A stretch of 64,000 nt of DNA from Stenotrophomonas maltophilia (GTDB lineage Bacteria; Pseudomonadota; Gammaproteobacteria; Xanthomonadales; Xanthomonadaceae), in the NCBI RefSeq assembly GCF_023518235.1, contig NZ_CP090423.1, forward strand, positions 4,543,001-4,607,000, given 5' to 3'. Position numbers and translations under genes: made by a program. This document shows, piece by piece, positions 9,919 through 19,408 of the stretch. The number at the start of each line of letters is the position of its first letter. Within the stretch, counting starts at the first letter, position 1. The notes below the pieces were generated by a model, which saw nothing but the letters and a program-made list of their open reading frames with translations, was not told the DNA's origin and ran no database searches.

Positions 9919-10629
9919 GTGTCGACAAGACCAGCAGGGAAGCGCCGTGATGACCCGGATGTCAGCGTGAAAGGCGAGACCGTGGTGCGCATCGCCCTGT
10001 GGGTGTTGTGGAGCCTGTGGGGCATTGCCTGCATGGTGTTGGCGCTGGGCGCCGCTGCCAATGCCCTGGCCTCGCGTACGCAGACGGTGCCGCTGGTGCT
10101 GAGTCCTGGCGCAACCGCCCAGATCACCGTCTACCGCCTCATCGATGACCAACTGCGGCTGCGCCTGCGCTATGCCGCGGACGGTACAGAGACTGACCCC
10201 GAGGTGCTGCTGCGCATCGATACTCCCACCGATCATGGAGACTTCCGCGCGGGAGAGCGTTCGGGTGTGGCCGGGCAGGGCATCGACCGCAGGCTGGCAT
10301 CGGTTGAATCCAGCGGCCTCACGGCGTCCTACTTCGGCTATGGCCGCGGCGATGCATTGCCGCGCGGCCGTTCATGGCTGCGGGCAACCGTGCTGGAGGT
10401 GGACCCTGCGCTCGCGGGGCGCGCGGCAGACATCGAGCTGCAGCCACCGTTGGATCTGCTGAAGCTGACCAACCTGGATTACATCTGGTTGTGGCCGTTC
10501 TTCTTCTGGAAAGTAGCGGCGCTGTTCCTGCTGATTCCAGGGGCTGCGTTGGCAGTGTTCACTTTTACCTTGTGGCGCTGGCGGCGCCTGCCGTCGAAGC
10601 TGCCGGCTTCAGCAGCGGATACGGATTGA
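9919..10629 (+). CDS. Membrane protein of unknown function
   Basis: I do not recognise this family. The protein has an N-terminal hydrophobic segment (VRIALWVLWSLWGIACMVLA), a polar region of about 120 residues predicted to be extracytoplasmic, and a second hydrophobic stretch near the C-terminus (IWLWPFFFWKVAALFLLIPG) followed by a basic tail. The start is uncertain. The frame opens at GTG 9919 next to the purA terminator, but GTG 9982 or 9985 has AAGGCGAG upstream and gives a protein beginning just before the first membrane helix. The 3' end overlaps the convergent M23 peptidase gene by 65 bases. Confidence 0.7.
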   Translation: MSTRPAGKRRDDPDVSVKGETVVRIALWVLWSLWGIACMVLALGAAANALASRTQTVPLVLSPGATAQITVYRLIDDQLRLRLRYAADGTETDPEVLLRIDTPTDHGDFRAGERSGVAGQGIDRRLASVESSGLTASYFGYGRGDALPRGRSWLRATVLEVDPALAGRAADIELQPPLDLLKLTNLDYIWLWPFFFWKVAALFLLIPGAALAVFTFTLWRWRRLPSKLPASAADTD

Positions 10630-11215
10630 TCGATTCGCCCTTCCACCACTGTTTTTCAGGGCCCAGTACGTGCACTTCGAAATGCAGGTGCGGGGCCTCG
10701 GCGCTGGCGTTGCCGGTGCTGCCCACGTAACCGATCACCTCGCCGCGCCTGATCACCTGCTTTTCAGCAAGGCCATCGGCATAGCCCTGCAGATGCGCGT
10801 AGTAGTAGCACCAGCGTCCGCTGGGCTCGAACTGGTAGATCGTCAGCCCGCCGCGCTTGCTATCGAACAGTTTCTCCACCGTGCCGTCGGCCGCGGCCAG
10901 CACGGGCGTTCCGGCATCGGCCATGATGTCGATCGCATCATGCACGCGTCCTTCGCTGCGGGCATCGGTGAAGGTATCGCGCAGCTGCGAGGGCAGTACG
11001 CCCTGCACCGGCAACAGCAGGCCGCCCGGTGCTGCATCCAGGCTGGCCGGCAGCGGCGCGCTCGCTGTGGTCGCTTCCGCCGTCGGCGTTGCCGCCACGG
11101 TGAGGGGCATTGCCGGCGAGGACGCCGCCGTGAGTCCAGCGGCATCGCGGCGCAGCCACCAGCCCAGTCCCACACCCAGCAGCACGCCCAGCACGATCAG
11201 CTGCGAAAGACGCAT
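10565..11215 (-). CDS. M23-family metallopeptidase, membrane-anchored
   Basis: A 216-residue protein with an N-terminal membrane anchor (residues 5-20), an alanine/threonine-rich linker (about 25-65) and a LytM/M23 zinc peptidase domain. Zinc and catalytic residues are visible: H92 and D96 (RVHDAIDIMAD), H141, and H176/H178 in APHLHFEVH. The set is complete, so an active peptidoglycan endopeptidase is likely. It lies four bases downstream of an L,D-transpeptidase gene on the same strand, forming a cell-wall remodelling pair. Its 3' end overlaps the convergent membrane-protein gene. Confidence 0.88.
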   Translation of the reverse strand: MRLSQLIVLGVLLGVGLGWWLRRDAAGLTAASSPAMPLTVAATPTAEATTASAPLPASLDAAPGGLLLPVQGVLPSQLRDTFTDARSEGRVHDAIDIMADAGTPVLAAADGTVEKLFDSKRGGLTIYQFEPSGRWCYYYAHLQGYADGLAEKQVIRRGEVIGYVGSTGNASAEAPHLHFEVHVLGPEKQWWKGESINPYPLLKPAASTAGAASATR

Positions 11216-11219
11216 CGGC

Positions 11220-12179
11220 TCACTCCTGCATCAGCACGGGTACGGAGGTGTCCACCGCATCGGCCACTCGCAGCGCATCCCAGTTGGTCATGCGCACGCA
11301 GCCATGCGATTCGGTCTTGCCGACATGGCCCGGCACCGGCGTTCCGTGCAGGCCATAGTGGGGCTTGGACAGATCGATCCAGACCCGGCCGACCGGATTG
11401 TTCGGGCCGGGCGGCAGCGTGGCCTTCCTGTCGCCCTTGCGCGCATCCCAGAACAGCTTGGGGTTGTAGTGGAAGGGTGGGTCACGATACACGCCGAGAA
11501 TCTTCCATTCGCCGATCGGCAGCGGATCGTGCTGGCTGCCTGACGAGACCGGCACCTGCGCGATCACCTTGCCCTGCGCATCCAGCAACTGCAGGGTGGA
11601 ATCGGATTTGTCGACCACGATCTTCGCCGCCTTCGGCAACGCCCCCGCTGCGATGTTGGGCACCTGGATGCGGTTACCGGCCCTGGCCAGATCGACGCCA
11701 GGATTGAGTGCCTTCAGCAGCTCGGGCGAGGCATGGAATCGCTCGCCCAGTGATTCCTCCACGCTGCTGTAGCCCAGCGCCTTCAGCTTTGCCTGCGCAG
11801 CGGGCGTCTTCGGAACGGCGACGAATGGCCCGGCCACGTCCTCGGCGGTCAGCGTGTAGCTGGCCAGTGGCACGACCGTATCGGCCTGCAGGGCCTTCCA
11901 GGTGCTGTCGTCCAGCTCTCCGCTCACTGCCAGGCCGTGGGCGGCCTGGAAGCCGGCCACGGCGCGACGCTGGTTGCTGCCGACTTCACCGTCGATCTCG
12001 CCTGGGGAGAAATTGGCGCGATCCAGCAGCACCTGGGCGTGCAGCGGTGAGCGCGCCGCGATATCGGGTCCGGCCTTCTCGGCAATGCGCTCCGGCAACG
12101 GGGCCGGCGGCGGCACCTGCGCGAAGGCGGGCGACACCAGCAGGGAAAGGGCGAGCAGGGCGGGGCGGTGTACGGGCAT
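11220..12179 (-). CDS. L,D-transpeptidase (YkuD) with peptidoglycan-binding domain
   Basis: A 319-residue exported protein. The signal peptide is residues 1-20 (cleavage after AFA), a PG_binding_1 domain covers about 45-97, and a YkuD catalytic domain covers about 184-317. The active-site motif SHGCVRM holds C294 and H292, with H278 upstream in YGLHGT. The enzyme makes 3-3 cross-links or attaches lipoproteins to peptidoglycan in the periplasm; which of these cannot be told from the sequence. The ATG at 12179 opens the signal peptide. It is followed at once by the M23 peptidase. Confidence 0.92.
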   Translation of the reverse strand: MPVHRPALLALSLLVSPAFAQVPPPAPLPERIAEKAGPDIAARSPLHAQVLLDRANFSPGEIDGEVGSNQRRAVAGFQAAHGLAVSGELDDSTWKALQADTVVPLASYTLTAEDVAGPFVAVPKTPAAQAKLKALGYSSVEESLGERFHASPELLKALNPGVDLARAGNRIQVPNIAAGALPKAAKIVVDKSDSTLQLLDAQGKVIAQVPVSSGSQHDPLPIGEWKILGVYRDPPFHYNPKLFWDARKGDRKATLPPGPNNPVGRVWIDLSKPHYGLHGTPVPGHVGKTESHGCVRMTNWDALRVADAVDTSVPVLMQE

Positions 12180-12357
12180 GGGCGTCTCCGGCAGATGGCC
12201 GCTCCACCCTGCCCGCAGAGGCTGCGCAGCCCCCGTGAAAGCAACCTGATGCCGGCATGAGCGGGTCCGTCTCTGCGCGGTGCAGGCCCTTGTCGCAGAA
12301 GCGCGTCGCGCGGCCTCACCAAGGTGAACGGCTGCCGACAGGTGTGCGTGTGGCCGA

Positions 12358-12385
12358 TCAAGAATGCCGGTGGGCCGGCCGATAC
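12358..12385 (+). promoter_or_regulatory. Candidate sigma-28 (FliA) promoter of the chemoreceptor gene
   Basis: TCAAGAAT (12358-12365) and GCCGATAC (12378-12385) are separated by 12 bases and resemble the flagellar sigma-28 consensus TAAAGTTT-N11-GCCGATAA. The -10 part fits well and the -35 part only moderately. The start codon of the chemoreceptor follows 29 bases later. Confidence 0.45.
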
Positions 12386-12414
12386 GGGCGCATCCCCCCG
12401 TTTTGGATGTACCG

Positions 12415-14541
12415 ATGAATTTCTTGAGGAATGTCAGGGTTGCCTGGCGTCTTGGGCTGGGCTTTGGCCTGTTGCTGCTGCTGGTTGCCGCCGTGGTGGC
12501 CACCGGGGCCACCGCCAGCGTGGTGCAGAAGCGCGCGATGCAGCAGGTGGTCGATGTCAGTGTGGCCAAAGTGCGGCTGCTGTCGCAGATGCTCGATGCC
12601 AACAACCAGATGATGGTGGTGCGCCGCGAGATGCTGATCCGCCAGGGCGAAGACCGTGGCCACGACGAGCAGCGCATCGCCGACCTGGTCAAGCGCTACG
12701 AAGCCAGCTGGAGTGCCTACCAGGCGTTGCCCAGCGATGCCGAAGGCAAGGCGTTCGCTGAAACCATTGCCGCCAAGCGTGCCATCGCACGCCCGCTGAA
12801 CAAGCAGACCAGCGACCTGATGGAGCATGGCGACTATCCGGGCGCAGTGGCGCTGACCCTGGGCCCGGTGCAGGAAGCGGCCAACGGCTGGAACAAGGCG
12901 CTGTCCGATGGCGTGGACTTCGAAGAGAAGGAAAGCCGTACTGCCGCCGCCGAGGCGATCCGCCTGGGCGAGCGCAGCCTGCTGCAGCTGCTGGTGCTGG
13001 GCGGTGTTGCACTGCTGGTCGGCATCGCGGCGTCGGTGATGATCGGGCGCAGCCTGACCGGCCCGCTGGCACGCGCGGTGAACCTGGCCGAACGCCTGTC
13101 CAAGGGCCAGCTGGACCAGGAATTCCGTCTGGGTGGGCGTGACGAACTGACCCAGCTGGGTGAGGCGATGGCCAGCGTGCGGCAGAGTGTGCAGGCGGCA
13201 ATCGGCGCGCAGCTGCAGATGGCCGAACAGCACGAGGCCGGCGCGATCCGCTACCGCATGGATGCCAGCGCCTTCCCCGGTGACTTCGGGCGCATGGTGC
13301 AGGCCACCAACAGCCTGGTCGAATCGCACGTGCAGGTGGAGCTGCTGATGGCCGAGGTGATGCAGCGCTACGCCATCGGTGATCTCAGTCGTGACCTGCC
13401 CGAGTACCCGGGTGAGAAGGGCGCGCTGACCCGCACCCTGGCCGCGGTGAAGCAGAGCCTGATGGCGATCAACGCGCAGATCGATGAACTGGCCCGCGCC
13501 GCACGTGCCGGCGACTTCAGCATGCGTGGCGATGCCGCTGCGTTCCAGTTCCAGTTCAAGGCGATGGTCGAGCACCTCAACGGCATGATGGCCAGTTCGC
13601 AGGCCAGCATCGCCGATGTCTCCGACGTGCTGCGCGCGATTTCGCATGGCGACCTGACCGCACGCATGGACGGCGACTACGAGGGCGTGTTTGCGCGCAT
13701 GCGCGATGATGCCAACACCACCACCGCACAGCTGACCGGTATCGTGCGTGGCATCCAGGTGGCTGCCGACAGCATCAACAACGCGGCACAGGAGCTGGCC
13801 GCCGGCAACAATGACCTGTCGCGCCGCACCGAGCAGCAGGCCGCCAATCTGGAAGAAGCTGCTGCATCGATGGAAGAGCTGACCTCCACCGTGCGCCAGA
13901 ATGCCGAGCTGGCCCGCCAGGCTGACAGCGAAGCGCATGCGGCCGGTGCCGCGGTGCGCGAGACCGAGCAGGCGATGTCACAGATGGCCTCGGTCATGGG
14001 TGAGATCGATCAGTCCTCGGCACGCATCTCGGAAATCTCCACGGTGATCGACGGCATTGCGTTCCAGACCAACATCCTGGCGCTGAACGCCGCAGTGGAA
14101 GCCGCACGTGCCGGTGAGCAGGGCCGTGGCTTTGCCGTGGTTGCCAGCGAAGTGCGCACGCTCGCACAACGTGCCGGTGTGGCCGCCAAGGAGATCAAGG
14201 AACTGATCGAAGATGCCGCTGCGAAGGTGAAAAGTGGCCTGGCGGTGACCGTTGAATCCGAAGCGGCGATCGCCCGCGTGGCCCAGGCCAGTTCGCGCAC
14301 TACCCAGCTGATGAGCGATATCGCCGCGGCCAGCAAGGAACAGGCGGCTGGCATCGAGCAGGTCAACCAGGTGGTGGTGCAGATGGATCAGGTGACCCAG
14401 CAGAACGCTGCGCTGGTGGAAGAAGCCACCGCCGCCAGCCGCGCGCTGGAAGAGCAGGCGCATGCGCTGACCACCTCGGTGTCGGTGTTTCAGCTGGAGC
14501 AGGGCGCTGCTGCACGCGCCGCGGTGGCGCGCGCGGCCTGA
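12415..14541 (+). CDS. Methyl-accepting chemotaxis protein with several HAMP-like segments
   Basis: A 708-residue chemoreceptor. TM1 is at about residues 13-35, followed by a helical periplasmic sensor of about 150 residues and TM2 at about 190-210. A HAMP domain begins at about 211. Further GDL/GDF-type segments begin near residues 319, 366 and 412, suggesting a chain of HAMP-like units. The signalling domain (about 430-690) has the conserved hairpin with [17 protein letters not shown]. The C-terminus ([15 protein letters not shown]) has no evident NWETF-type CheR-binding pentapeptide. The ligand is unknown. The ATG at 12415 is chosen because TM1 follows directly; an in-frame ATG at 12364 overlaps the candidate promoter. 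Confidence 0.92.
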   Translation: MNFLRNVRVAWRLGLGFGLLLLLVAAVVATGATASVVQKRAMQQVVDVSVAKVRLLSQMLDANNQMMVVRREMLIRQGEDRGHDEQRIADLVKRYEASWSAYQALPSDAEGKAFAETIAAKRAIARPLNKQTSDLMEHGDYPGAVALTLGPVQEAANGWNKALSDGVDFEEKESRTAAAEAIRLGERSLLQLLVLGGVALLVGIAASVMIGRSLTGPLARAVNLAERLSKGQLDQEFRLGGRDELTQLGEAMASVRQSVQAAIGAQLQMAEQHEAGAIRYRMDASAFPGDFGRMVQATNSLVESHVQVELLMAEVMQRYAIGDLSRDLPEYPGEKGALTRTLAAVKQSLMAINAQIDELARAARAGDFSMRGDAAAFQFQFKAMVEHLNGMMASSQASIADVSDVLRAISHGDLTARMDGDYEGVFARMRDDANTTTAQLTGIVRGIQVAADSINNAAQELAAGNNDLSRRTEQQAANLEEAAASMEELTSTVRQNAELARQADSEAHAAGAAVRETEQAMSQMASVMGEIDQSSARISEISTVIDGIAFQTNILALNAAVEAARAGEQGRGFAVVASEVRTLAQRAGVAAKEIKELIEDAAAKVKSGLAVTVESEAAIARVAQASSRTTQLMSDIAAASKEQAAGIEQVNQVVVQMDQVTQQNAALVEEATAASRALEEQAHALTTSVSVFQLEQGAAARAAVARAA

Positions 14542-14554
14542 CCGGTAGGCAACG

Positions 14555-14621
14555 GTAGAGTCGAGCTTGCTCGACTGCCTGTGTACGGAGATCGAGAGCA
14601 GTCGAGCGAGCTCGACTCTAC
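14555..14621. repeat. SMAG inverted pair
   Basis: The facing units 14555-14576 and 14600-14621 (stem AGTCGAGC) can pair into one long hairpin after the chemoreceptor gene. It may serve as its transcript end. Confidence 0.85.
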
Positions 14622-14667
14622 CGCACGCCCCCTTTTTCGGCGATGCTCGCAGGAAAAAGGGGGTGGC

Positions 14668-15480
14668 ATGGACAGCAGGGAACCAGAAGGCGCCTATGGC
14701 GACGTGCCGAGGGTGCAGGGCATGGAGGTGGCCGCCGTCGCGCCACCGGAAGGACCGACCGACTGGTCGATGCTGCCGCTGACCGGCGGCGATGATGATT
14801 CGGCGGTGATGCAGATGGTGCGCCGCATGCGCCGCGAACCGGCGCTGCTGTTCAGCGTGGCCTATCTGCTGGTGTCAGCACTGGGCCTGTGGTGCAGCTT
14901 CTGGTTCTACCGCGGGTTCGAGCTGTCGATCCTGGACTACATGCAGCCCAGTGATTTCCTGGTTGCCGGTATCCGCGACCCCGCCTATGTGCTGCTGCTG
15001 GCGCTGGGGCTGCTGGTGGTGCTGGTGGTGCTGGTGGCGAGCTGGCCGGAAACGCTGCGCATGCGCAATGCCGCCAAGCTGGAGCAGCTGCGTGGACGCA
15101 GCTGGATCTGGAGGGTGCTGCTCCGGCGTTCGTTCCTGACCAGCTGGGAGGGCATCGGGCTGCGGCCCCTGACGGCGATGACCCTGGCCGTGGCCGCTTT
15201 CATGGCCATCGGCGCGGCCAACTACGTGCAGGTGCGCGGGCAGCAGATCCGAAGTCATGGCAAGGGCGAGGTGATCCGCCTGCAACTCAACGGCGACCCG
15301 GCGCCGCTGCCGGGCAGTGCCCGCCTTCTGGGCTCCAGCAGCGCTTTCCTGTTCGTCTGGTGGCCGCAGCAGCGGCGTGCCGAAGCCATTCCAATCGCAG
15401 CGGTGCGCACGCTGCAGGCGCTGCCGGTGGCGGTGCGCACGCCCGCGCCGGCCGCACCCGCGTCTGGGGCGCCACGTTGA
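14668..15480 (+). CDS. Membrane protein of unknown function
   Basis: A 270-residue protein I cannot assign to a family. After a polar, acidic N-terminus (1-55) it has three hydrophobic segments: about 63-82, about 106-128 (a leucine/valine run), and one near 165-185. A soluble C-terminal region follows and ends in a proline/alanine-rich tail. The ATG at 14668 is preceded by AAGGGGG. The stop overlaps the likely start of the downstream alpha/beta hydrolase, suggesting the two are translated together. Confidence 0.75.
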   Translation: MDSREPEGAYGDVPRVQGMEVAAVAPPEGPTDWSMLPLTGGDDDSAVMQMVRRMRREPALLFSVAYLLVSALGLWCSFWFYRGFELSILDYMQPSDFLVAGIRDPAYVLLLALGLLVVLVVLVASWPETLRMRNAAKLEQLRGRSWIWRVLLRRSFLTSWEGIGLRPLTAMTLAVAAFMAIGAANYVQVRGQQIRSHGKGEVIRLQLNGDPAPLPGSARLLGSSSAFLFVWWPQQRRAEAIPIAAVRTLQALPVAVRTPAPAAPASGAPR

Positions 15481-16181
15481 CCGGCGCGGTGCCGCCCTGC
15501 CTGGTCATGCTGCCGGGGCTGGACGGCACCGGCCAGCTGTCTGTCGCCTTCCTGGCCGCCGTGCGGGCGCACGGTGTGCCCACCCGCGCGCTGGCCTTGC
15601 CCAGCAACGGCCCGCAGGACTACGCCAGCCTGCTGCAACTGCTGCGCCCGCAGCTGCCCAGCCAGCCGTTCGTGCTGCTGGGTGAATCGTTCGCCGGCCC
15701 GCTGGCCATGCAGTTGGCGGCCGAGGCGCCACCCGCGCTGCGCGGACTGGCGCTGTGCACCACGTTCGCGCGCAGGCCTTTGCCGGTTCCGGCTGCAGGT
15801 GCGGCGTTGCTCGCGCCCGCCTGGCCGATGCCACCGTTGCTGCTGCTGTCGCAGCTGCTGCTGGGGCGCTGGCGCAGCCGGCAGACCCTGCGTGAGCTGC
15901 GCCTCGCGCTGGCCCAGGTGCCTGCAGCCACACTGCGCCAGCGCGCCGCAGCCACCCTGCGCGTGGATGCGCGCCAGGCGCTGCCACGCATCGCGGTGCC
16001 GACGTTGTGTCTGCAGGCCCGCCAGGACCGCCTGCTGTGGCCGCCCAGTGTGGCCGAACTGCAGGCGCTGCTGCCGGACGCCCGGCATGTCACCCTGGAA
16101 GGGCCGCACTTCCTGTTGCAGGCGCGCACCGACGCGGCCGCCACCGTGGTGTCCAGCTGGGTGAGGGCGCTGCCGGGCTGA
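15477..16181 (+). CDS. Alpha/beta-fold hydrolase
   Basis: A compact alpha/beta hydrolase of about 234 residues. LPGLDGTG near the N-terminus is the oxyanion-hole loop, GESFAG is the nucleophile elbow (serine), and LQARQDRLL and GPHFLL are placed for the catalytic aspartate and histidine. Substrate unknown. The start is uncertain. TTG at 15477 overlaps the upstream stop codon (TTGA), and GTG at 15489 is an alternative; no ATG precedes the oxyanion loop. The overlap suggests translational coupling to the membrane protein before it. Confidence 0.78.
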   Translation: MTGAVPPCLVMLPGLDGTGQLSVAFLAAVRAHGVPTRALALPSNGPQDYASLLQLLRPQLPSQPFVLLGESFAGPLAMQLAAEAPPALRGLALCTTFARRPLPVPAAGAALLAPAWPMPPLLLLSQLLLGRWRSRQTLRELRLALAQVPAATLRQRAAATLRVDARQALPRIAVPTLCLQARQDRLLWPPSVAELQALLPDARHVTLEGPHFLLQARTDAAATVVSSWVRALPG

Positions 16182-16192
16182 CGCGCCGTTGG

Positions 16193-16375
16193 CTAGCGTT
16201 TGCTCTTGCGGCCACTGCCACTGCGCTTGCCACCGCCATCCTGCTTGTTGACGGTGGCCCAGGCGATGCGCTCGGCGGTGCTTTCACTCGCGCCGCGCGC
16301 GCGCTCGCTTTCCTCGATATGTTCGGCCTGGCGCTTCTGCTTGTCGGTGTAGGCAGATTTATCACCCTGGGACAT
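16193..16375 (-). CDS. Small highly charged conserved protein (often labelled plasmid stabilisation protein)
   Basis: A 60-residue hydrophilic protein, rich in K, E, S and G. It contains YTDKQKRQAEHIEESERARG, then a segment with the pattern SESTAERIAWATVNKQDGGG, and ends in a basic SGSGRKSKR tail. This pattern occurs in many proteobacterial genomes under the label 'plasmid stabilization protein', a name without functional support here. The ATG at 16375 follows GGAGAAACG. It starts 23 bases after the katE stop on the same strand and may be co-transcribed with katE, which would fit a stress role. Confidence 0.75.
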   Translation of the reverse strand: MSQGDKSAYTDKQKRQAEHIEESERARGASESTAERIAWATVNKQDGGGKRSGSGRKSKR

Positions 16376-16398
16376 GTCGTTTCTCCGGGAAGGATGAT

Positions 16399-18489
16399 TC
16401 AGGCCAGCAGGCGCAGCTTGGGTTCGCGCGCCCACTGGCGGGTGGCCGCGGCAGCCAGGAAACCCTTGGCGTCCTCGGCCTCGACGATGCCGGCATCGTT
16501 GCCCACGCGCGCGGCCTTCAACAGCGCCTGGCCACCCGCATCGCAGGCGATCGCCTTGAGATGGGCCCAGGCATGGCTGACGAACTCCACCGCGGCCGCT
16601 TCCTTGACCAGCCCTTTGGCGGCGTCTGCGCTGAGCACCACCGCCACCGCATCGAACAGCACCGACGGCGTGCCGGCCAACTGGCCGTCGGCGGCCTGCA
16701 CCTTGCCATCGCTCAGGCGCGCGCCGCCCACCTTCGGCGCGACCAGCTTCACCTCGGCGCCGGCCTTCTGCGCGGCCTTGCGCAGGCTGGCGATCAACCC
16801 CGCATCCGAGCCTTCGTCGAACAGGATGCCGATGCAGCGCCCCTGCAGCGTGTCCTTGGTACGGCCGATGATGCGCACTTCGGGAATGGCGGGCATGTCG
16901 CGTGCCGGCGTTGCGGTCGGCGCGGGTTCGGGCAGGTCTGCCAGCGCCAGTCCGTCGGCCACGCGCTTGGCCAGCGATTCATCGATGTTGCGCAGATGGC
17001 TGATCGTACGCACGCGCACCTTCAGCGTTTCCACCTTCGACAATTCGAACACCAGCGCCGAGGCGAGGTGTGCCTGCTCGGGCTTTTCCAGGCTGCGGAA
17101 GAACGCGCGCGCCTGGCTGTAATGGTCGGCGAAGCTCTCTGCACGGGTGCGCCCCTTGCGTCCGTCGTCGGCCGTGGCGTGGCTGCGGAAACCAGCCTGC
17201 GTCTCGCGCGGGCTGTCGTCTTCCAACGAACTGGGGTCATATGCCACGCGCCCCTTCGGCACCTGCATCTGCATGTGCCCATCGCGCTGGTGGTTGGCGA
17301 AGGGGCACTTGGGCGCATTGACCGGAATCTGGTGGAAGTTCGGGCCGCCCAGCCGGATCAGCTGCGTATCCAGATACGAGAACAGGCGCCCCTGCAGCAG
17401 CGGGTCGTTGCTGAAGTCGATGCCCGGCGGCACGTTGGCCGGGCAGAATGCCACCTGCTCGGTTTCGGCGAAGAAATTGTCCGGCCAGCGGTCCAGCACC
17501 ATCCTGCCGATCACCTGCAGCGGCACCAGCGATTCGGGAATGATCTTGGTCGGGTCCAGGTGGTCGAACGGGAACGCTTCGGCGTCTTCCTCGCTGAACA
17601 GCTGCACGGCCAGTTCCCATTCGGGGAAGTCGCCGCGCTGGATGGCCTCGAACAGGTCGCGACGGTGGAAGTCATTGTCGGCGGCCTGCAGCTTCAGCGC
17701 TTCGTCCCAGACGGTGGACTGGATGCCCAGTTTCGGCCGCCAGTGGAACTTGACGAAGGTGGAATCGCCGGCCTCGTTCAACAGGCGGAAGCTGTGCACG
17801 CCGAAGCCTTCTATCATGCGCAGGGACCGCGGAATGGCGCGGTCGCTCATCGCCCACATGATCATGTGCATCGATTCGGGCATCAGCGAAATGAAATCCC
17901 AGAACGTGTCGTGCGCGCTGGCCGCTTGGGGGAAGGCGCGGTCCGGTTCCATCTTCACCGCGTGCACCAGGTCGGGGAATTTCATCGCGTCCTGGATGAA
18001 GAACACCGGGATGTTGTTGCCCACCAGGTCCCAGTTGCCTTCCGGCGTGTAGAACTTCACCGCGAAGCCGCGCACGTCACGCGGGGTGTCGACCGAACCG
18101 GCGCCGCCGGCCACGGTGGAAAAGCGGGTGAACACAGGCGTCTTCGTGCCCACCTCGGTGAGCACGCGGGCGCGGGTGTACTTGCCCAGCGACCGGGTCA
18201 ACTGAAAGTAGCCATGGGCGGCGCTGCCGCGCGCGTGCACGATGCGCTCGGGAATGCGCTCATGGTCGAAGTGGGTGATCTTCTCGCGCAGGATGAAATC
18301 TTCCAGCAGGGTGGGGCCGCGTGGCCCCTGGCGCAGCGAATTCTGGTTGTCGGCAACCGGGATGCCCTGGGCGGTGGTCATGGGCGGGTGCGTGCCGCCG
18401 GCGTGCAGATGCAGTTCGTCGCCTTCGCCGCGGCGCTGGCTGGGGGACGGGGTGGGTGCACGCTTGCCGGTCTGCTTGCTGGCGGCCAT
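16399..18489 (-). CDS. katE: Large-subunit monofunctional catalase HPII
   Basis: A 696-residue heme catalase that dismutates hydrogen peroxide. Key residues are catalytic H85 ([12 protein letters not shown]), N158 (LVGNN) and heme-ligand Y372 (RLFSYLDTQ). The extra C-terminal flavodoxin-like domain (about 550-696, beginning near [14 protein letters not shown]) marks the large-subunit clade. The N-terminal extension is short for HPII. The ATG at 18489 follows GGAG with six-base spacing. It is divergent from a PAS-AraC regulator, with 115 bases between the start codons, which suggests but does not prove regulation. Confidence 0.96.
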   Translation of the reverse strand: MAASKQTGKRAPTPSPSQRRGEGDELHLHAGGTHPPMTTAQGIPVADNQNSLRQGPRGPTLLEDFILREKITHFDHERIPERIVHARGSAAHGYFQLTRSLGKYTRARVLTEVGTKTPVFTRFSTVAGGAGSVDTPRDVRGFAVKFYTPEGNWDLVGNNIPVFFIQDAMKFPDLVHAVKMEPDRAFPQAASAHDTFWDFISLMPESMHMIMWAMSDRAIPRSLRMIEGFGVHSFRLLNEAGDSTFVKFHWRPKLGIQSTVWDEALKLQAADNDFHRRDLFEAIQRGDFPEWELAVQLFSEEDAEAFPFDHLDPTKIIPESLVPLQVIGRMVLDRWPDNFFAETEQVAFCPANVPPGIDFSNDPLLQGRLFSYLDTQLIRLGGPNFHQIPVNAPKCPFANHQRDGHMQMQVPKGRVAYDPSSLEDDSPRETQAGFRSHATADDGRKGRTRAESFADHYSQARAFFRSLEKPEQAHLASALVFELSKVETLKVRVRTISHLRNIDESLAKRVADGLALADLPEPAPTATPARDMPAIPEVRIIGRTKDTLQGRCIGILFDEGSDAGLIASLRKAAQKAGAEVKLVAPKVGGARLSDGKVQAADGQLAGTPSVLFDAVAVVLSADAAKGLVKEAAAVEFVSHAWAHLKAIACDAGGQALLKAARVGNDAGIVEAEDAKGFLAAAATRQWAREPKLRLLA

Positions 18490-18604
18490 CGGGAGCTCCG
18501 GGATCGAAGGACAAAGAAAGACTGACAGTCGCCCCATGGCCGTTAACCCAGGGTCCGCCGCGGGTGAACGTACGGGCAAAAGCAGGCTCGGGTATGCTTG
18601 CCGC

Positions 18605-19327
18605 ATGCGAGTCGAGCCCACCGACATCGAAGCCCTGTTCGACGCCATCCCGGACGTGCTGTTCTTCATGAAGGACCGCCAGGGGCGTTACACCCACGTC
18701 AACCAGACCATGCTGCGGCGGCTGGGCCTGCGCGCGCGCAAGGACGTGATCGGGCGCACTGCGGCAGAGATCTACCCGACCGGGTTGAGCGCGGACTACG
18801 TGGACCAGGACGCCCGCGTGTTGTCCGGCGAGGTCATCGAGAACCTGATGGAACTGCATCTGTTCGCCAACCGCGAACCGGGCTGGTGCCTGACCTGCAA
18901 GCGCCCGCTGGTGGTCGATGGGGCCATCGAGGGCTTGATCGGCATTTCCCGCGACCTCGGCCAGAAGGACAGCCTGGGCAGCCAGTACGAGCAGCTGCGG
19001 CTGGCGCTGGCCCATCTCAACGCGCACTACGCCGAGAACGTGCGGATGCAGACCCTGCTGGACATCACCGGCTTTTCGCTGTCCAAGCTTGAGCGCAGCT
19101 TCCGCAAGGTGTTCCAGATGACCCCGCAGCAGGTGCTGACCCGGCTGCGGATCCAGATGGCGATGCACCTGCTGCATGGCGACGACAGCATCGCCTGCAT
19201 CGGCCAGGCCTGCGGTTTCAGTGACCAGAGCGCCTTCACCCGTAAGTTCAAGGCTGAAACCGGTTTCTCGCCCCGTGCCTACCGGGCCCGTATCGGTGGC
19301 AACGTCGGCGAGCCTGCGCTGGCCTGA
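18605..19327 (+). CDS. AraC-family regulator with N-terminal PAS domain
   Basis: A 240-residue protein. Residues 8-118 form a PAS-like sensor ([18 protein letters not shown] at its start, GISRDL at its end) and about 135-232 form an AraC-type double helix-turn-helix with [21 protein letters not shown]. The PAS part holds two cysteines three apart, C95 and C98 (GWCLTCKRP), and the DNA-binding part holds C198 and C203. Such cysteines could sense redox state or bind a metal; this is inference. The ATG at 18605 is the first start with coding character. It is divergent from katE, its most obvious candidate target. Confidence 0.85.
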   Translation: MRVEPTDIEALFDAIPDVLFFMKDRQGRYTHVNQTMLRRLGLRARKDVIGRTAAEIYPTGLSADYVDQDARVLSGEVIENLMELHLFANREPGWCLTCKRPLVVDGAIEGLIGISRDLGQKDSLGSQYEQLRLALAHLNAHYAENVRMQTLLDITGFSLSKLERSFRKVFQMTPQQVLTRLRIQMAMHLLHGDDSIACIGQACGFSDQSAFTRKFKAETGFSPRAYRARIGGNVGEPALA

Positions 19328-19408
19328 GCCACCTGCTGCGCTGCGCCTATCCGTGCAGGCGTGGGACAGGGTAAGGTGTCGCCCCTGTAGCCGCCGCCAG
19401 CCCCGCCG

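Noticed and set aside
12364..12414. Upstream ATG extending the chemoreceptor by 17 residues
   Set aside because: It would begin within the candidate promoter and add a proline/arginine-rich tail before TM1; ATG 12415 starts the protein directly before the membrane helix.
16193..16375. The small charged gene considered as part of a toxin-antitoxin or plasmid maintenance system
   Set aside because: No partner gene is present and the region is ordinary chromosome next to katE. The label in databases has no support here.
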